Below are positions 18,488-25,810 of a stretch of 64,000 nucleotides of DNA, one piece after another. Where the stretch lies: contig NZ_JAIZZN010000004.1 of NCBI RefSeq assembly GCF_020443565.1, positions 1-64,000 on the forward strand, in the 5' to 3' direction. How positions within the stretch are numbered: the stretch's first letter is position 1; each line of letters opens with the position of its first letter. The notes under the pieces were generated by a model. The model saw nothing but the letters and a program-made list of their open reading frames with translations, searched no databases and was not told the origin of the DNA. The position numbers and the translations under genes were made by a program. The stretch comes from Clostridium sp. CS001. GTDB lineage: Bacteria; Bacillota; Clostridia; Clostridiales; Clostridiaceae.

Positions 18488-18949
18488 ATGAAAAACATAA
18501 AAAAAATAGTTCTATCCCTTGCAGTGGTAAGCGTACTAAGTAGTAGTGTTGTTTTCGCAGTAGTGTCAGCAAAAACACCAGCAGAGATTACTTCTGGCAT
18601 AACAGGAAAGACAGTAGGAGAAGTTACAAAACAGAAAGCTACAGGAAAGACATATGGAACAATTGCAAATGAAGCAGGAAAGCTAGAAGAGTTTAAAGCA
18701 GATATTCTTTTGCAGAAAAAAGCAATACTAGATCAAAGAGTAAAAGACGGTAGTCTAACTCAAGGGTCAGCCGATGAAATTTATAATTCTATTAAGACTA
18801 ATCAAACTACTTGTGATGGAACAGGTAGTGCAGGAATAGGTAAGATGAATGGTGTAGGCTTTGGACAAGGTATGAAAGGTCAAGGTCAATGAATGGGTAA
18901 AGGACAAGCAAATGGTACTGGATGCATGACACAAGGAACTACAAATTAA
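18488..18949 (+). pseudogene. DUF2680-type exported protein with an in-frame TGA near its end
   Basis: The reading frame encodes a signal peptide (residues 1-29, with cleavage-like SAKTPAE) and a DUF2680-like body rich in TGKT/KTYGTIANEAGKLEEFKA. It ends in a Gly/Gln/Met tail. Translation stops at TGA 18890-18892 after 134 residues. Reading through gives 18 more codons in the same frame with the same Gly/Gln/Met style and a natural TAA at 18947-18949. The TGA may be a GGA-to-TGA change, since the surrounding repeat is Gly-Gln. The conserved domain is complete, so the shortened product may well work; an alternative label is a slightly short intact gene ending at 18892. Confidence 0.6.
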
Positions 18950-18981
18950 AAAGTGACTTTCATTTAAGAAAATTCGAATTC

Positions 18982-19010
18982 AAAAAACGACTTTAAGGTC
19001 GTTTTTTTTA
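18982..19010 (+). terminator. Rho-independent terminator after the DUF2680 gene
   Basis: A 10-bp stem (18982-18991 with 18998-19007) has a 6-base loop and runs into a T-tract. It lies 33 bases after the distal TAA at 18947. Confidence 0.85.
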
Positions 19011-19105
19011 CGTTTTACGAGTAAATGTAACTTTTCTAGATATTCTATCGTCTAAAGAGTATAGGAACTTCTAAAAAAGAATTATAAAATAAAAGGAGAG
19101 ATATT

Positions 19106-19504
19106 ATGAAAAAATTTATTGTTTTTGGTATAGTTAGTGTAATTGCAGTTGTAATGCTTGTAGGATGCAAAAGTAATGATGTAACTGAAAAACCGCCAGT
19201 AGTAAGTGCCAAATTAATGGCTCCAACTGTTATTGGAGATGTAAAAGAAGTGAAGGCAGATGGTAATCAAATCTTAGTTGATTCCACAGCAGATAGTGTT
19301 AAAGGACAAATTTGGGTAAGCATAGATGATAAAACTAACTTCTTTGAAAATGTTAGTGAAGGAACTTCTATTCCTTATAAAAATGTGAGTCGTAACTTTG
19401 TAGTTGGCAACCATGTAGAAATTTTTATTGAGGGTGGGATAAAGGAATCATATCCTATGCAAGGAACAGCTACTGCAGTTTATATCAATGAAACTAAGAA
19501 GTAA
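19106..19504 (+). CDS. Small lipoprotein of unknown function
   Basis: The 132-residue protein has a lipoprotein signal: Lys-Lys, a hydrophobic stretch, then the lipobox LVGC near residue 21. The mature part begins KSNDVTEKPP and contains a compact beta-rich region (VIGDVKEVKADGNQILVDS, then QIWVSIDDKTNFF). This resembles the small OB-like exported domains often called DUF3221, but I cannot assign a family firmly. It is anchored outside the membrane. Position after the two-component system suggests common regulation. AAAGGAGAG precedes the ATG and a strong terminator follows. Confidence 0.65.
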   Translation: MKKFIVFGIVSVIAVVMLVGCKSNDVTEKPPVVSAKLMAPTVIGDVKEVKADGNQILVDSTADSVKGQIWVSIDDKTNFFENVSEGTSIPYKNVSRNFVVGNHVEIFIEGGIKESYPMQGTATAVYINETKK

Positions 19505-19530
19505 CTATTGCGATTAATAAAAGAAAAATA

Positions 19531-19571
19531 AAACCTAAGTGATTTATCAAAAAATCATTTAGGTTTTATTT
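19531..19571 (+). terminator. Rho-independent terminator after the lipoprotein gene
   Basis: A 15-bp stem with one G-U pair (19531-19545 with 19552-19566) is followed by TATTTG. It lies 26 bases after the lipoprotein stop. Confidence 0.8.
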
Positions 19572-19668
19572 GTATGTTAATTATAACATTAGTTTCAATA
19601 TAATGTTATAATTAACTTCAGAAATATTTACCTTAGAGTAAAAAATATGTATTTAGTGAGGTGTTAAT

Positions 19669-20124
19669 ATGGAAGTTATTACAAGACAGATATCGCTTGA
19701 TCAAATAGAAGTTTTAAGAGAACCATTAGATAAACTTCATGAATACCATAACAGTAAGTCAAAATATTTTTCTGGCAGTTATCCACGGCTTACTTTTGAA
19801 AATCGTATAGAGAAATATAGAAAAAATGCAAAATCAGGAGAGTACAGAATAGAATTATTGACTGACCCAGAAACAAACAATATTATAGGGTTTTGCATAG
19901 CCTATAGTAAAAAAATAATTGGAAAGCTAGAAGTACTTTTCATTGATGAAAAGTACCGTAGAAATGGATTTGGTGTAAAATTAATGGATAGTGCTATGAA
20001 ATGGTTTGATGAAAATCATATAACCGATATAGAACTTACTGTAGTTTATGGCAACGAAGCAGTATCCTTTTATCAAAAACTTGGATTTTATCCACGTTCA
20101 ATTATTATGACAACGAGATTATGA
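19669..20124 (+). CDS. GNAT family N-acetyltransferase
   Basis: The 151-residue GNAT protein has LEVLFIDEKYRRNGFGVKLM near residues 85-105, the acetyl-CoA loop, and VVYGNEAVSFYQKLGF as the closing segment. The start follows GAGGTG. The gene lies 23 bases before another GNAT gene of the same length. The two proteins share fold and size but little residue identity beyond the CoA loop. This argues for independent substrates rather than a recent tandem duplication. Confidence 0.8.
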   Translation: MEVITRQISLDQIEVLREPLDKLHEYHNSKSKYFSGSYPRLTFENRIEKYRKNAKSGEYRIELLTDPETNNIIGFCIAYSKKIIGKLEVLFIDEKYRRNGFGVKLMDSAMKWFDENHITDIELTVVYGNEAVSFYQKLGFYPRSIIMTTRL

Positions 20125-20147
20125 TTATAAAAGGGGTGAACTAGATA

Positions 20148-20603
20148 ATGTTCAATATACGTCGTGCTAGTATATGTGACTCTAAAACCTTGACTAATCT
20201 AGCTATAGAGTCTGAGTCATATTGGGGTTATGATTATGCCTTCATGGAAAAATTTAAGTCTATATATAAAGTTACTGAAGAATTTATAAGTAATAATCCA
20301 ACCTATGTTATCTATGAAGATAAAAATATACATGGATTTTATGGAGTTTTGATTGGTGAAAATAAAGTTTCCTTAGAATATCTTTTTATAATTCCTAAAA
20401 GTATAGGTATGGGATATGGAAAGTCACTATGGAATCATATGCTTAAAACCTGTGAGGATTTAGGTATAAAGGAGTTTGAAATAGTAACAAGTCCAAAAGC
20501 AAAAGATTTTTATGTGAAGCTGGGAGCAAAACCAGTTGGTGAAGTAGATTCTCTTGTTATAAAAGGACGTAAAATACCAAGATTAATTTATACACTAAAA
20601 TAA
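20148..20603 (+). CDS. GNAT family N-acetyltransferase
   Basis: The 151-residue protein opens with FNIRRASICDSKTLTNLA, a typical GNAT first strand and helix. It has SLEYLFIIPKSIGMGYGKSL near residues 75-95 as the acetyl-CoA loop (here GMGYG) and FYVKLGAKPVG near the end. The ATG is preceded by AAAGGGGTG. It is followed almost at once by the deaminase gene. No substrate is evident. Confidence 0.8.
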   Translation: MFNIRRASICDSKTLTNLAIESESYWGYDYAFMEKFKSIYKVTEEFISNNPTYVIYEDKNIHGFYGVLIGENKVSLEYLFIIPKSIGMGYGKSLWNHMLKTCEDLGIKEFEIVTSPKAKDFYVKLGAKPVGEVDSLVIKGRKIPRLIYTLK

Positions 20604-20643
20604 TGTGACATTAGATACATTAAAGAATAAAGGAGCGATGTCA

Positions 20644-21285
20644 ATGTGGTCTGATTTAAATGGTATTTGGAAGGAAGCCTTTAGTTTAGCTTGGGAATCA
20701 TATAGTAAGAATACGATTCCAATCGGTGCAGTTATAGTAGATCTACAAGGCAATATTGTTTCAAGGGGCAGAAATAGGATTTATGATGAAGAAAGTAAAA
20801 ACCCACTTGCTGGTACCTATATGGCACATGCTGAAATGACTGCCATGATTACTCTAAAAGAAAAAGAACATCCAGATATAAAGAAGTATACCTTATATAC
20901 AACTATGGAACCATGCCCAATGTGTTTTGGAACTATGGTTATGATGGGTATAAGAACTTTAAGATATGCTGCTAGGGATGGGTTTGCCGGTGCTGCTGAA
21001 CTTAATGATAAAATGGACTATATTCACAATAAACAAATTAATATACATAGGTCAGGTTCTGAATTAGAAGTATTTCAAATTTGCATACAAGCCTCTTATG
21101 AATATACTAGAAAGCATGATAGAATAGAAGAAATATTAGATTCTTGGAGATCTTATTGTAGTGATGGTGTTGATTTAGCAAAGAATTTATATAAGGACGG
21201 GTACTTTAAGAATGCAATAGCTACAAATAAATCCATTGAAGAAATTTATGATTACGTAATTAGTAGGTATAAAGAAAGCATTTGA
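20644..21285 (+). CDS. Nucleoside/cytidine deaminase-family protein with C-terminal extension
   Basis: The 213-residue zinc deaminase has the proton-shuttle block AHAEMTAM near residue 75 and the zinc-binding cysteines in EPCPMCFGTMV near 102-112. This is the CDA/TadA-like arrangement (HAE...PCxxC), for hydrolytic deamination of a nucleoside, base or related amine. About 55 residues beyond the usual end form a helical tail with YCSDGVDLAKNLYK. ATG 20644 is preferred, lying 9 bases after AAAGGAG; ATG 20638 and GTG 20605 are alternatives. It is not the housekeeping TadA by context, since no tRNA or dnaX genes are nearby. Confidence 0.75.
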   Translation: MWSDLNGIWKEAFSLAWESYSKNTIPIGAVIVDLQGNIVSRGRNRIYDEESKNPLAGTYMAHAEMTAMITLKEKEHPDIKKYTLYTTMEPCPMCFGTMVMMGIRTLRYAARDGFAGAAELNDKMDYIHNKQINIHRSGSELEVFQICIQASYEYTRKHDRIEEILDSWRSYCSDGVDLAKNLYKDGYFKNAIATNKSIEEIYDYVISRYKESI

Positions 21286-21338
21286 TGTATAATTAAATCA
21301 CTTTCATGCAGCTTATTACTACTAGGAAGGGGTGTATT

Positions 21339-21677
21339 ATGCAACCTTTTACAGAAAGAGTTTTAGAAATTATAAAAAGCATACCTGAGGGCAAAGTTAT
21401 GACCTACGGTAAAATAGCAACACTTGCTGGAAGTCCTAGGGGAGCTAGGCAGGTAGTTAGAGTTTTACATACTTTAACGCAGAAACATAACCTTCCTTGG
21501 CACAGGGTCATAAACTCAAAAGGGGAAATAGGAATAAAGGATTTTGAGTCTCACAATTTTCAAAAAATGCTTCTTCTAAATGAAGGTGTAAAATTTACAA
21601 GTGAGAACACTATAAATCTAAATGAATTTCAATTTCATGGATACGATATATTGAAAGAACCCGATTTTGAGTGGTGA
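21339..21677 (+). CDS. Alkyltransferase-like protein (ATL, Trp in place of the active-site Cys)
   Basis: The 112-residue protein consists only of the MGMT C-terminal DNA-binding domain. VLEIIKSIPEGKVMTYG and the arginine-finger region GARQVVRVL are present, but the active site reads PWHRV with Trp near residue 54 instead of PCHRV. Such ATLs bind O6-alkylguanine without repairing it and direct the lesion into nucleotide excision repair. The ATG at 21339 follows GGAAGGGG. It is the second MGMT-fold gene of the window. A strong terminator follows. Confidence 0.85.
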   Translation: MQPFTERVLEIIKSIPEGKVMTYGKIATLAGSPRGARQVVRVLHTLTQKHNLPWHRVINSKGEIGIKDFESHNFQKMLLLNEGVKFTSENTINLNEFQFHGYDILKEPDFEW

Positions 21678-21697
21678 ATAATTAGGATAAAAAAACA

Positions 21698-21732
21698 AAA
21701 ATACTCCATAATAACTTAGGGAGTATTTTGCT
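21698..21732. terminator. Terminator between the ATL gene and the DUF378 gene
   Basis: A 10-bp perfect stem (21698-21707 with 21720-21729) is flanked by A-runs on the left and a TTTT run on the right. It can serve both the + strand ATL gene and the convergent DUF378 gene. Confidence 0.75.
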
Positions 21733-21777
21733 GCTTCTATAATATCGTCATGGAAGATACTTTTATAGAAGTATATC

Positions 21778-21984
21778 CTATTTATTTTTATTTCTAAATA
21801 TAAATACAATAATATTTACTGCGGATACGCCTACTAGAATGTATATAGCTCTAGCAAGGAAGGGAACGGAACCGAAGATAAAGCTAACTAGATTAAAGTT
21901 TAATAATCCTAAAAGACCCCAGTTTAATGCACCAACCAATACAAGTATGAACGAAATTTTGTCTACAAGACTAAGTTTATACAT
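21778..21984 (-). CDS. DUF378 small membrane protein
   Basis: The 68-residue protein has two hydrophobic helices: FILVLVGALNWGLLGLLNF (residues about 11-30) and AIYILVGVSAVNIIVFIF (about 45-62). The LVGALNWGLxG motif is the signature of DUF378 (YuzA-like) proteins, found in many Firmicutes and of unknown role. GGGGG precedes the ATG. It is encoded alone, convergent to the ATL gene and divergent from purB. Confidence 0.85.
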   Translation of the reverse strand: MYKLSLVDKISFILVLVGALNWGLLGLLNFNLVSFIFGSVPFLARAIYILVGVSAVNIIVFIFRNKNK

Positions 21985-22135
21985 ATTTTACCCCCAAACT
22001 ATTATAATTGTTCTATTGTATAAATTATATTAAAGATATAATATTTTAGAACTACTTTATTATTTCTATAAAACACATATAATAAAAGTATATAAAAAAC
22101 TATGTACAAAAGAATACTTTATAGATTTTAACACA

Positions 22136-22181
22136 ATATACGAACAATGCTGTTACTTTTAACAATATTGTATGTTATAAT
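22136..22181 (+). promoter_or_regulatory. Candidate purB promoter with a PurBox-like site
   Basis: An extended -10 element (TGT then TATAAT) lies at 22173-22181, 48 bases before the purB ATG. About 25 bases upstream, ATATACGAACAAT (22136-22148) differs at one position from the Bacillus PurR PurBox pattern AWWWCCGAACWWT. Only one clear box is present, whereas PurR usually uses two in inverted orientation, so control by PurR is tentative. Confidence 0.35.
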
Positions 22182-22229
22182 ATAAATGAAATTTATTAGT
22201 ATTAAAATATGTAACTTTGGAGGCAGAAT

Positions 22230-23660
22230 ATGAGAAATTCTTATAATACACCATTAAACAGTAGATATGCATCAAAAGAAATGAGTTATTTGTTTTCAGA
22301 TGACATGAAATTTAGAACCTGGAGAAAGCTTTGGGTGGCACTGGCTGAAGGCGAAAAGATATTAGGAGTTAATATTACAGAAGCTCAAATAGAAGAACTT
22401 AAATCCTTTGCAGATAACGTAAATTATGAAGTTGCTGAGAAAAAAGAAAAGGAAATAAGACACGATGTAATGAGTCATGTTCATGCCTATGGAGTTCAAT
22501 GTCCTAGCGCAAAGGGTATTATTCATTTAGGAGCTACTAGCTGCTATGTAGGGGATAATACTGACTTAATAGTAATGAAAGAAGCTTTATACCTAGTTAA
22601 GAAGAAATTAATTAATGTAATCAGCAAAACATCAAAGTTTGCATTAAAATATAAAGATGTACCTACCTTAGGCTTTACTCATCTACAGCCAGCACAACTA
22701 ACTACTGTAGGTAAGAGAGCTACTCTATGGATTCAGGAACTAGTAATGGATCTAGAAAACTTAGAATTTGTAATAGATAATATTAAAATGCTAGGAGTTA
22801 AAGGAACTACAGGCACTCAAGCTAGCTTTATGAATTTATTTGACAATGATGAGGAAAAAGTAAAAGCTCTAGATAAATACGTGGCTAATAAAATGGGTTT
22901 TGCAAATATTTATCCAGTTACAGGTCAAACTTATTCTAGAAAACTTGACTCTATAATATTAAATACATTATCTGAAATAGCACAAAGTGCTTATAAGTTC
23001 AGTAATGATTTAAGACTACTTCAAAGCATGAAAGAAGTAGAAGAGCCTTTTGAAAAAAGCCAAATTGGATCTTCAGCAATGGCTTACAAAAGAAATCCTA
23101 TGCGCTCAGAAAGAATTAGTTCACTCTCAAGGTATGTTATAGTAAATTCATTAAATCCTGCGATAACAGCTGCAACACAATGGTTTGAGAGAACACTTGA
23201 TGATTCAGCTAACAAGAGAATATCCGTTCCTGAAGCTTTTCTAGCCCTTGATGGAGTATTAAATCTATACATAAACATAGCTGAAAACATGGTGGTATAT
23301 GAAAAAGTTATAGCTGCACATGTTAGTAATGAGCTTCCATTTATGGCTACAGAAAATATTCTTATGGAAGCAGTTAAAAGGGGCGGGGATAGACAAGATC
23401 TTCATGAAAGTATTAGAGTTCATTCTATGGATGCAGCAAGACGAGTTAAAGAAGATGGCTTAAATAATGATCTTATAGAAAGAATTATAAAAGATGATTG
23501 CTTTAAGATGTCAAAAGAAGAAATTCTAGCTGTAATTGACCCGGTTAACTTTGTAGGAAGGGCGCCAAGCCAAGTTACAGAATTTATAGCGGAATGTGTA
23601 AATCCTATATTAGAAGCTAATATGGATGCTTTAGACGTAGAAACTTCTATAAACGTGTAA
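22230..23660 (+). CDS. purB: Adenylosuccinate lyase
   Basis: The 476-residue enzyme of the fumarase/aspartase superfamily cleaves SAICAR and adenylosuccinate in purine synthesis. The signature loop reads SSAMAYKRNPMRSE near residue 288, with the catalytic serine region just before. GFTHLQPAQLTTVGKRA near 150 carries the conserved catalytic histidine, and HDVMSHVHAYG near 88 the first active-site block. Length is typical of the clostridial/eukaryotic-type variant. AGGAGG-like TTGGAGG precedes the ATG. It is monocistronic, between a promoter region and a strong terminator. Confidence 0.93.
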   Translation: MRNSYNTPLNSRYASKEMSYLFSDDMKFRTWRKLWVALAEGEKILGVNITEAQIEELKSFADNVNYEVAEKKEKEIRHDVMSHVHAYGVQCPSAKGIIHLGATSCYVGDNTDLIVMKEALYLVKKKLINVISKTSKFALKYKDVPTLGFTHLQPAQLTTVGKRATLWIQELVMDLENLEFVIDNIKMLGVKGTTGTQASFMNLFDNDEEKVKALDKYVANKMGFANIYPVTGQTYSRKLDSIILNTLSEIAQSAYKFSNDLRLLQSMKEVEEPFEKSQIGSSAMAYKRNPMRSERISSLSRYVIVNSLNPAITAATQWFERTLDDSANKRISVPEAFLALDGVLNLYINIAENMVVYEKVIAAHVSNELPFMATENILMEAVKRGGDRQDLHESIRVHSMDAARRVKEDGLNNDLIERIIKDDCFKMSKEEILAVIDPVNFVGRAPSQVTEFIAECVNPILEANMDALDVETSINV

Positions 23661-23707
23661 TAATCGAAAAATCATAAATATAATTAAGAATCATAGAAAT
23701 TAGATAT

Positions 23708-23746
23708 AAAAAGCTATCAGGCATATAGAACTGATAGCTTTTTAAT
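23708..23746 (+). terminator. Rho-independent terminator of purB
   Basis: A 13-bp perfect stem (23708-23720 with 23731-23743) ends in a T-run, 48 bases after the purB stop. Confidence 0.85.
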
Positions 23747-23853
23747 ATTAGGTATATTTATAGCATAACCATAACTAAATAAGCTATAAATTACACTTAC
23801 AACGAAATAAATATGTAAAAATAAAATAAACATTTAATTATTTATTGAAATAA

Positions 23854-23883
23854 GCAGGATTTTGACCCCCTCTTGTAGAATAA
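23854..23883 (+). promoter_or_regulatory. SigH-type promoter of the tyrosine recombinase gene
   Basis: GCAGGATTT (23854-23862), a 12-base spacer and GTAGAATAA (23875-23883) match the SigH (Spo0H) consensus RnAGGAwWW-N12-RnnGAATww at every defined position. No good SigA boxes are visible here. A start point about 7 bases after GAAT would fall inside the long palindrome that follows. The match points to expression at the transition to stationary phase or sporulation. Confidence 0.65.
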
Positions 23884-23919
23884 TAATGTCGTGAAATGTA
23901 AGTTTCACGACATTATTAT
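23880..23919 (+). promoter_or_regulatory. 17-bp perfect palindrome at the recombinase transcription start
   Basis: Bases 23880-23896 are fully complementary to 23903-23919 around a 6-base loop (TGTAAG). The core reads GTCGTGAAA on the left. It begins within the SigH -10 element, covers the predicted start point, and ends 6 bases before the GGAGG ribosome site. It could be an operator for a dimeric regulator, a 5' mRNA hairpin, or a recombination-site-like sequence next to the recombinase. Confidence 0.6.
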
Positions 23920-23935
23920 ATTTTTGGAGGTAATC

Positions 23936-24934
23936 ATGAAATCCTATATAAATAGTAATTATAACAACGAACTTCCACAATTTTTAAATGATTATTTAAA
24001 TTATTTATCTACTATTAAAGGCTGTTCTAACGCCACTCTTGCTGCATATACCATGGATTTATCACTACTACTAAAGTTCTTAAAAATGCATAAAGGATTA
24101 GTTCCCTTAGAAAAAGAACTAAAGCTTGAGGAAATCACCATTAAGGATCTATCTTTAAATACACTAAAAACCCTTGATTTACAAGATCTATACGCTTTTA
24201 TCTCCTATGTGGGAAGCCAAAGAGCTAATGGAAACTATGCTAAAGCCAGAAAAATTGCAGCTATAAAGTCGCTATTTAAGTATTTGACCACCAAGGCTAA
24301 GGTTTTAAGTAAAGATCCAACCTTAGAAATGGAATCCCCTAAATTAAGCATAAGAAGTCCGGTTTATTTAACCTTAGATGAAAGTAAAACACTATTAGAC
24401 GCCACTAACACAAGGCATAAGCACTCCGTTCGTGATCATAGTATTATTACCCTATTTTTAAATTGCGGCCTCAGATTATCTGAACTTTGTAGTATAAATA
24501 TATCAGATATGAAAAATGATACATTGTCTGTTATTGGCAAAGGAAATAAAGAACGCACCATTTACTTAAACAAAGCTTCACTAAGAGCAATTTATAGATA
24601 CTTACCTATTAGAAATGCAGATATAGAAAGAATTCATGTTGAAGATAAAGACGCTCTTTTTATCAGCGGTAAATATGGAAGAATAAACAAACGAACTGTA
24701 GAAAGAATTGTGAAAAAGCATATTGAAAGTGCTGGCCTTAATAAGGATAAATATACTCCTCATAAATTAAGGCATACCTCTGCAACCCTCATGTATAAAT
24801 ATGGAAAGGTTGATATACGAAGCCTACAAGAAATTTTAGGCCATGAAAATATATCTACTACTCAAATTTATACTCATGTAGATAGCGATGAATTAAGAAA
24901 AGCTGTTAGGTCCAATCCACTTTCAGATGAATAA
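23936..24934 (+). CDS. Tyrosine recombinase, XerC/XerD-like
   Basis: The 332-residue protein has an N-terminal SAM-like core-binding domain (residues about 10-120) and a catalytic domain. The catalytic residues visible are Arg in GLRLSEL, Lys in GKGNKERTIYL, HxxR in HKLRHTSATLMY, the following His in LGHENISTTQIY, and the nucleophile Tyr near 312. ATG 23936 is selected because GGAGG lies 6 bases before it; a longer in-frame start at 23891 would lie inside the palindrome. It stands alone without phage or integron genes, so it is probably a chromosomal Xer-type enzyme, possibly used during sporulation. Confidence 0.85.
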   Translation: MKSYINSNYNNELPQFLNDYLNYLSTIKGCSNATLAAYTMDLSLLLKFLKMHKGLVPLEKELKLEEITIKDLSLNTLKTLDLQDLYAFISYVGSQRANGNYAKARKIAAIKSLFKYLTTKAKVLSKDPTLEMESPKLSIRSPVYLTLDESKTLLDATNTRHKHSVRDHSIITLFLNCGLRLSELCSINISDMKNDTLSVIGKGNKERTIYLNKASLRAIYRYLPIRNADIERIHVEDKDALFISGKYGRINKRTVERIVKKHIESAGLNKDKYTPHKLRHTSATLMYKYGKVDIRSLQEILGHENISTTQIYTHVDSDELRKAVRSNPLSDE

Positions 24935-24940
24935 AAATAA

Positions 24941-25001
24941 GAAAAGTATATATTACAATGATTGCTACAATTTAATAAAGCAATTGTAATATATACTTTT
25001 C
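24941..25001. terminator. Bidirectional terminator between recombinase and cysteine-rich protein genes
   Basis: A 19-bp perfect stem (24941-24959 with 24983-25001) lies between convergent genes. It has A-rich and T-rich flanks on each side, so it can act for both. Confidence 0.8.
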
Positions 25002-25033
25002 TACCTTAATCTATGGGTATTAGAACTTCTTTT

Positions 25034-25546
25034 TTATACTCTTTTTAATACTATAAGACCAGGAAATTCTTCATGAAGTAACCCTGAATTATCCCCTTCT
25101 TCTTCAAGTAATTCTCTCGCACCATCAATGTCATCAATATATTCCCATACTTCATTATTTTCGGGTATAAATCCATCACTGTTTAGTTTAAAGAAATCGT
25201 CCTCTGCCGATACTAAATCGTATTCTTCTATATTGGATAGTTCTTCAATTGGATCTTCCAAATCCACATCAACTTCAGTCTCATCCTCAGTTTCATTTTC
25301 ACTTTGGAGCTTAACTAAATTCTCAGATAAATCAATTTCATTCTTATTATAAACATTACTTTCTAACCCTTCAAGATCTTTGCCCTCGAAAACTTCATCA
25401 ATTTTAATAGCTTTAACATCGTAGCCTTCAAGTTCTAGACATTCTCCACAATTATTACATTTCTTATTTGAATTTAATTCGCAGATTTCACACTCTCCAC
25501 AATTGACACAAACTCTCTTTTCATTAAATATACAAATTTTAGACAT
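25034..25546 (-). CDS. Conserved clostridial-type protein: cysteine-rich head, acidic tail
   Basis: The 170-residue protein has seven cysteines within the first 38 residues, in the pattern CVNCGECEIC and then CNNCGEC. This looks like paired zinc-ribbon or iron-sulfur-like CxxC motifs. The rest is very acidic (long runs of Glu/Asp between residues 80 and 150) with no membrane helix. No enzyme fold is recognised. ATG 25546 is preferred over ATG 25567, with GGGGTG just upstream. The head could bind zinc or a cluster and the acidic tail a basic partner; both statements are inferences. It is convergent to the recombinase gene. Confidence 0.6.
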   Translation of the reverse strand: MSKICIFNEKRVCVNCGECEICELNSNKKCNNCGECLELEGYDVKAIKIDEVFEGKDLEGLESNVYNKNEIDLSENLVKLQSENETEDETEVDVDLEDPIEELSNIEEYDLVSAEDDFFKLNSDGFIPENNEVWEYIDDIDGARELLEEEGDNSGLLHEEFPGLIVLKRV

Positions 25547-25810
25547 ACAACACCCCGCTCCAATCATTTATAATACCTTCATAATAGACCATTATAACAA
25601 AATAGGTTTCATTTATCAAATAATAATGACTTTAAATATTATTATTTATGAACTATTCCTTCTAGTCCCTAATATATCTGTGGCTATAAGAGTACTCCAA
25701 TATGTATCTGTATAATTCACACAAACTGTTTTACTAACATATATAAATATGCTACTATTAATTTATATATAAACTGCATTTAAAAATAATGCAAAATAAG
25801 GAGTGTTATC

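Noticed and set aside
18890-18892. The TGA in the DUF2680 gene as a selenocysteine codon
   Set aside because: The family has glycine or glutamine-rich residues here rather than cysteine, no SECIS-like hairpin follows directly, and no selenium genes are in the window.
21339-21677. The PWHRV protein as a broken MGMT pseudogene
   Set aside because: Trp at the active-site position with an otherwise intact DNA-binding domain is the defining feature of functional alkyltransferase-like proteins.
23936-24934. The tyrosine recombinase as part of a prophage or integrative element
   Set aside because: No phage, relaxase or excisionase gene, no tRNA target and no direct repeats were seen around it.
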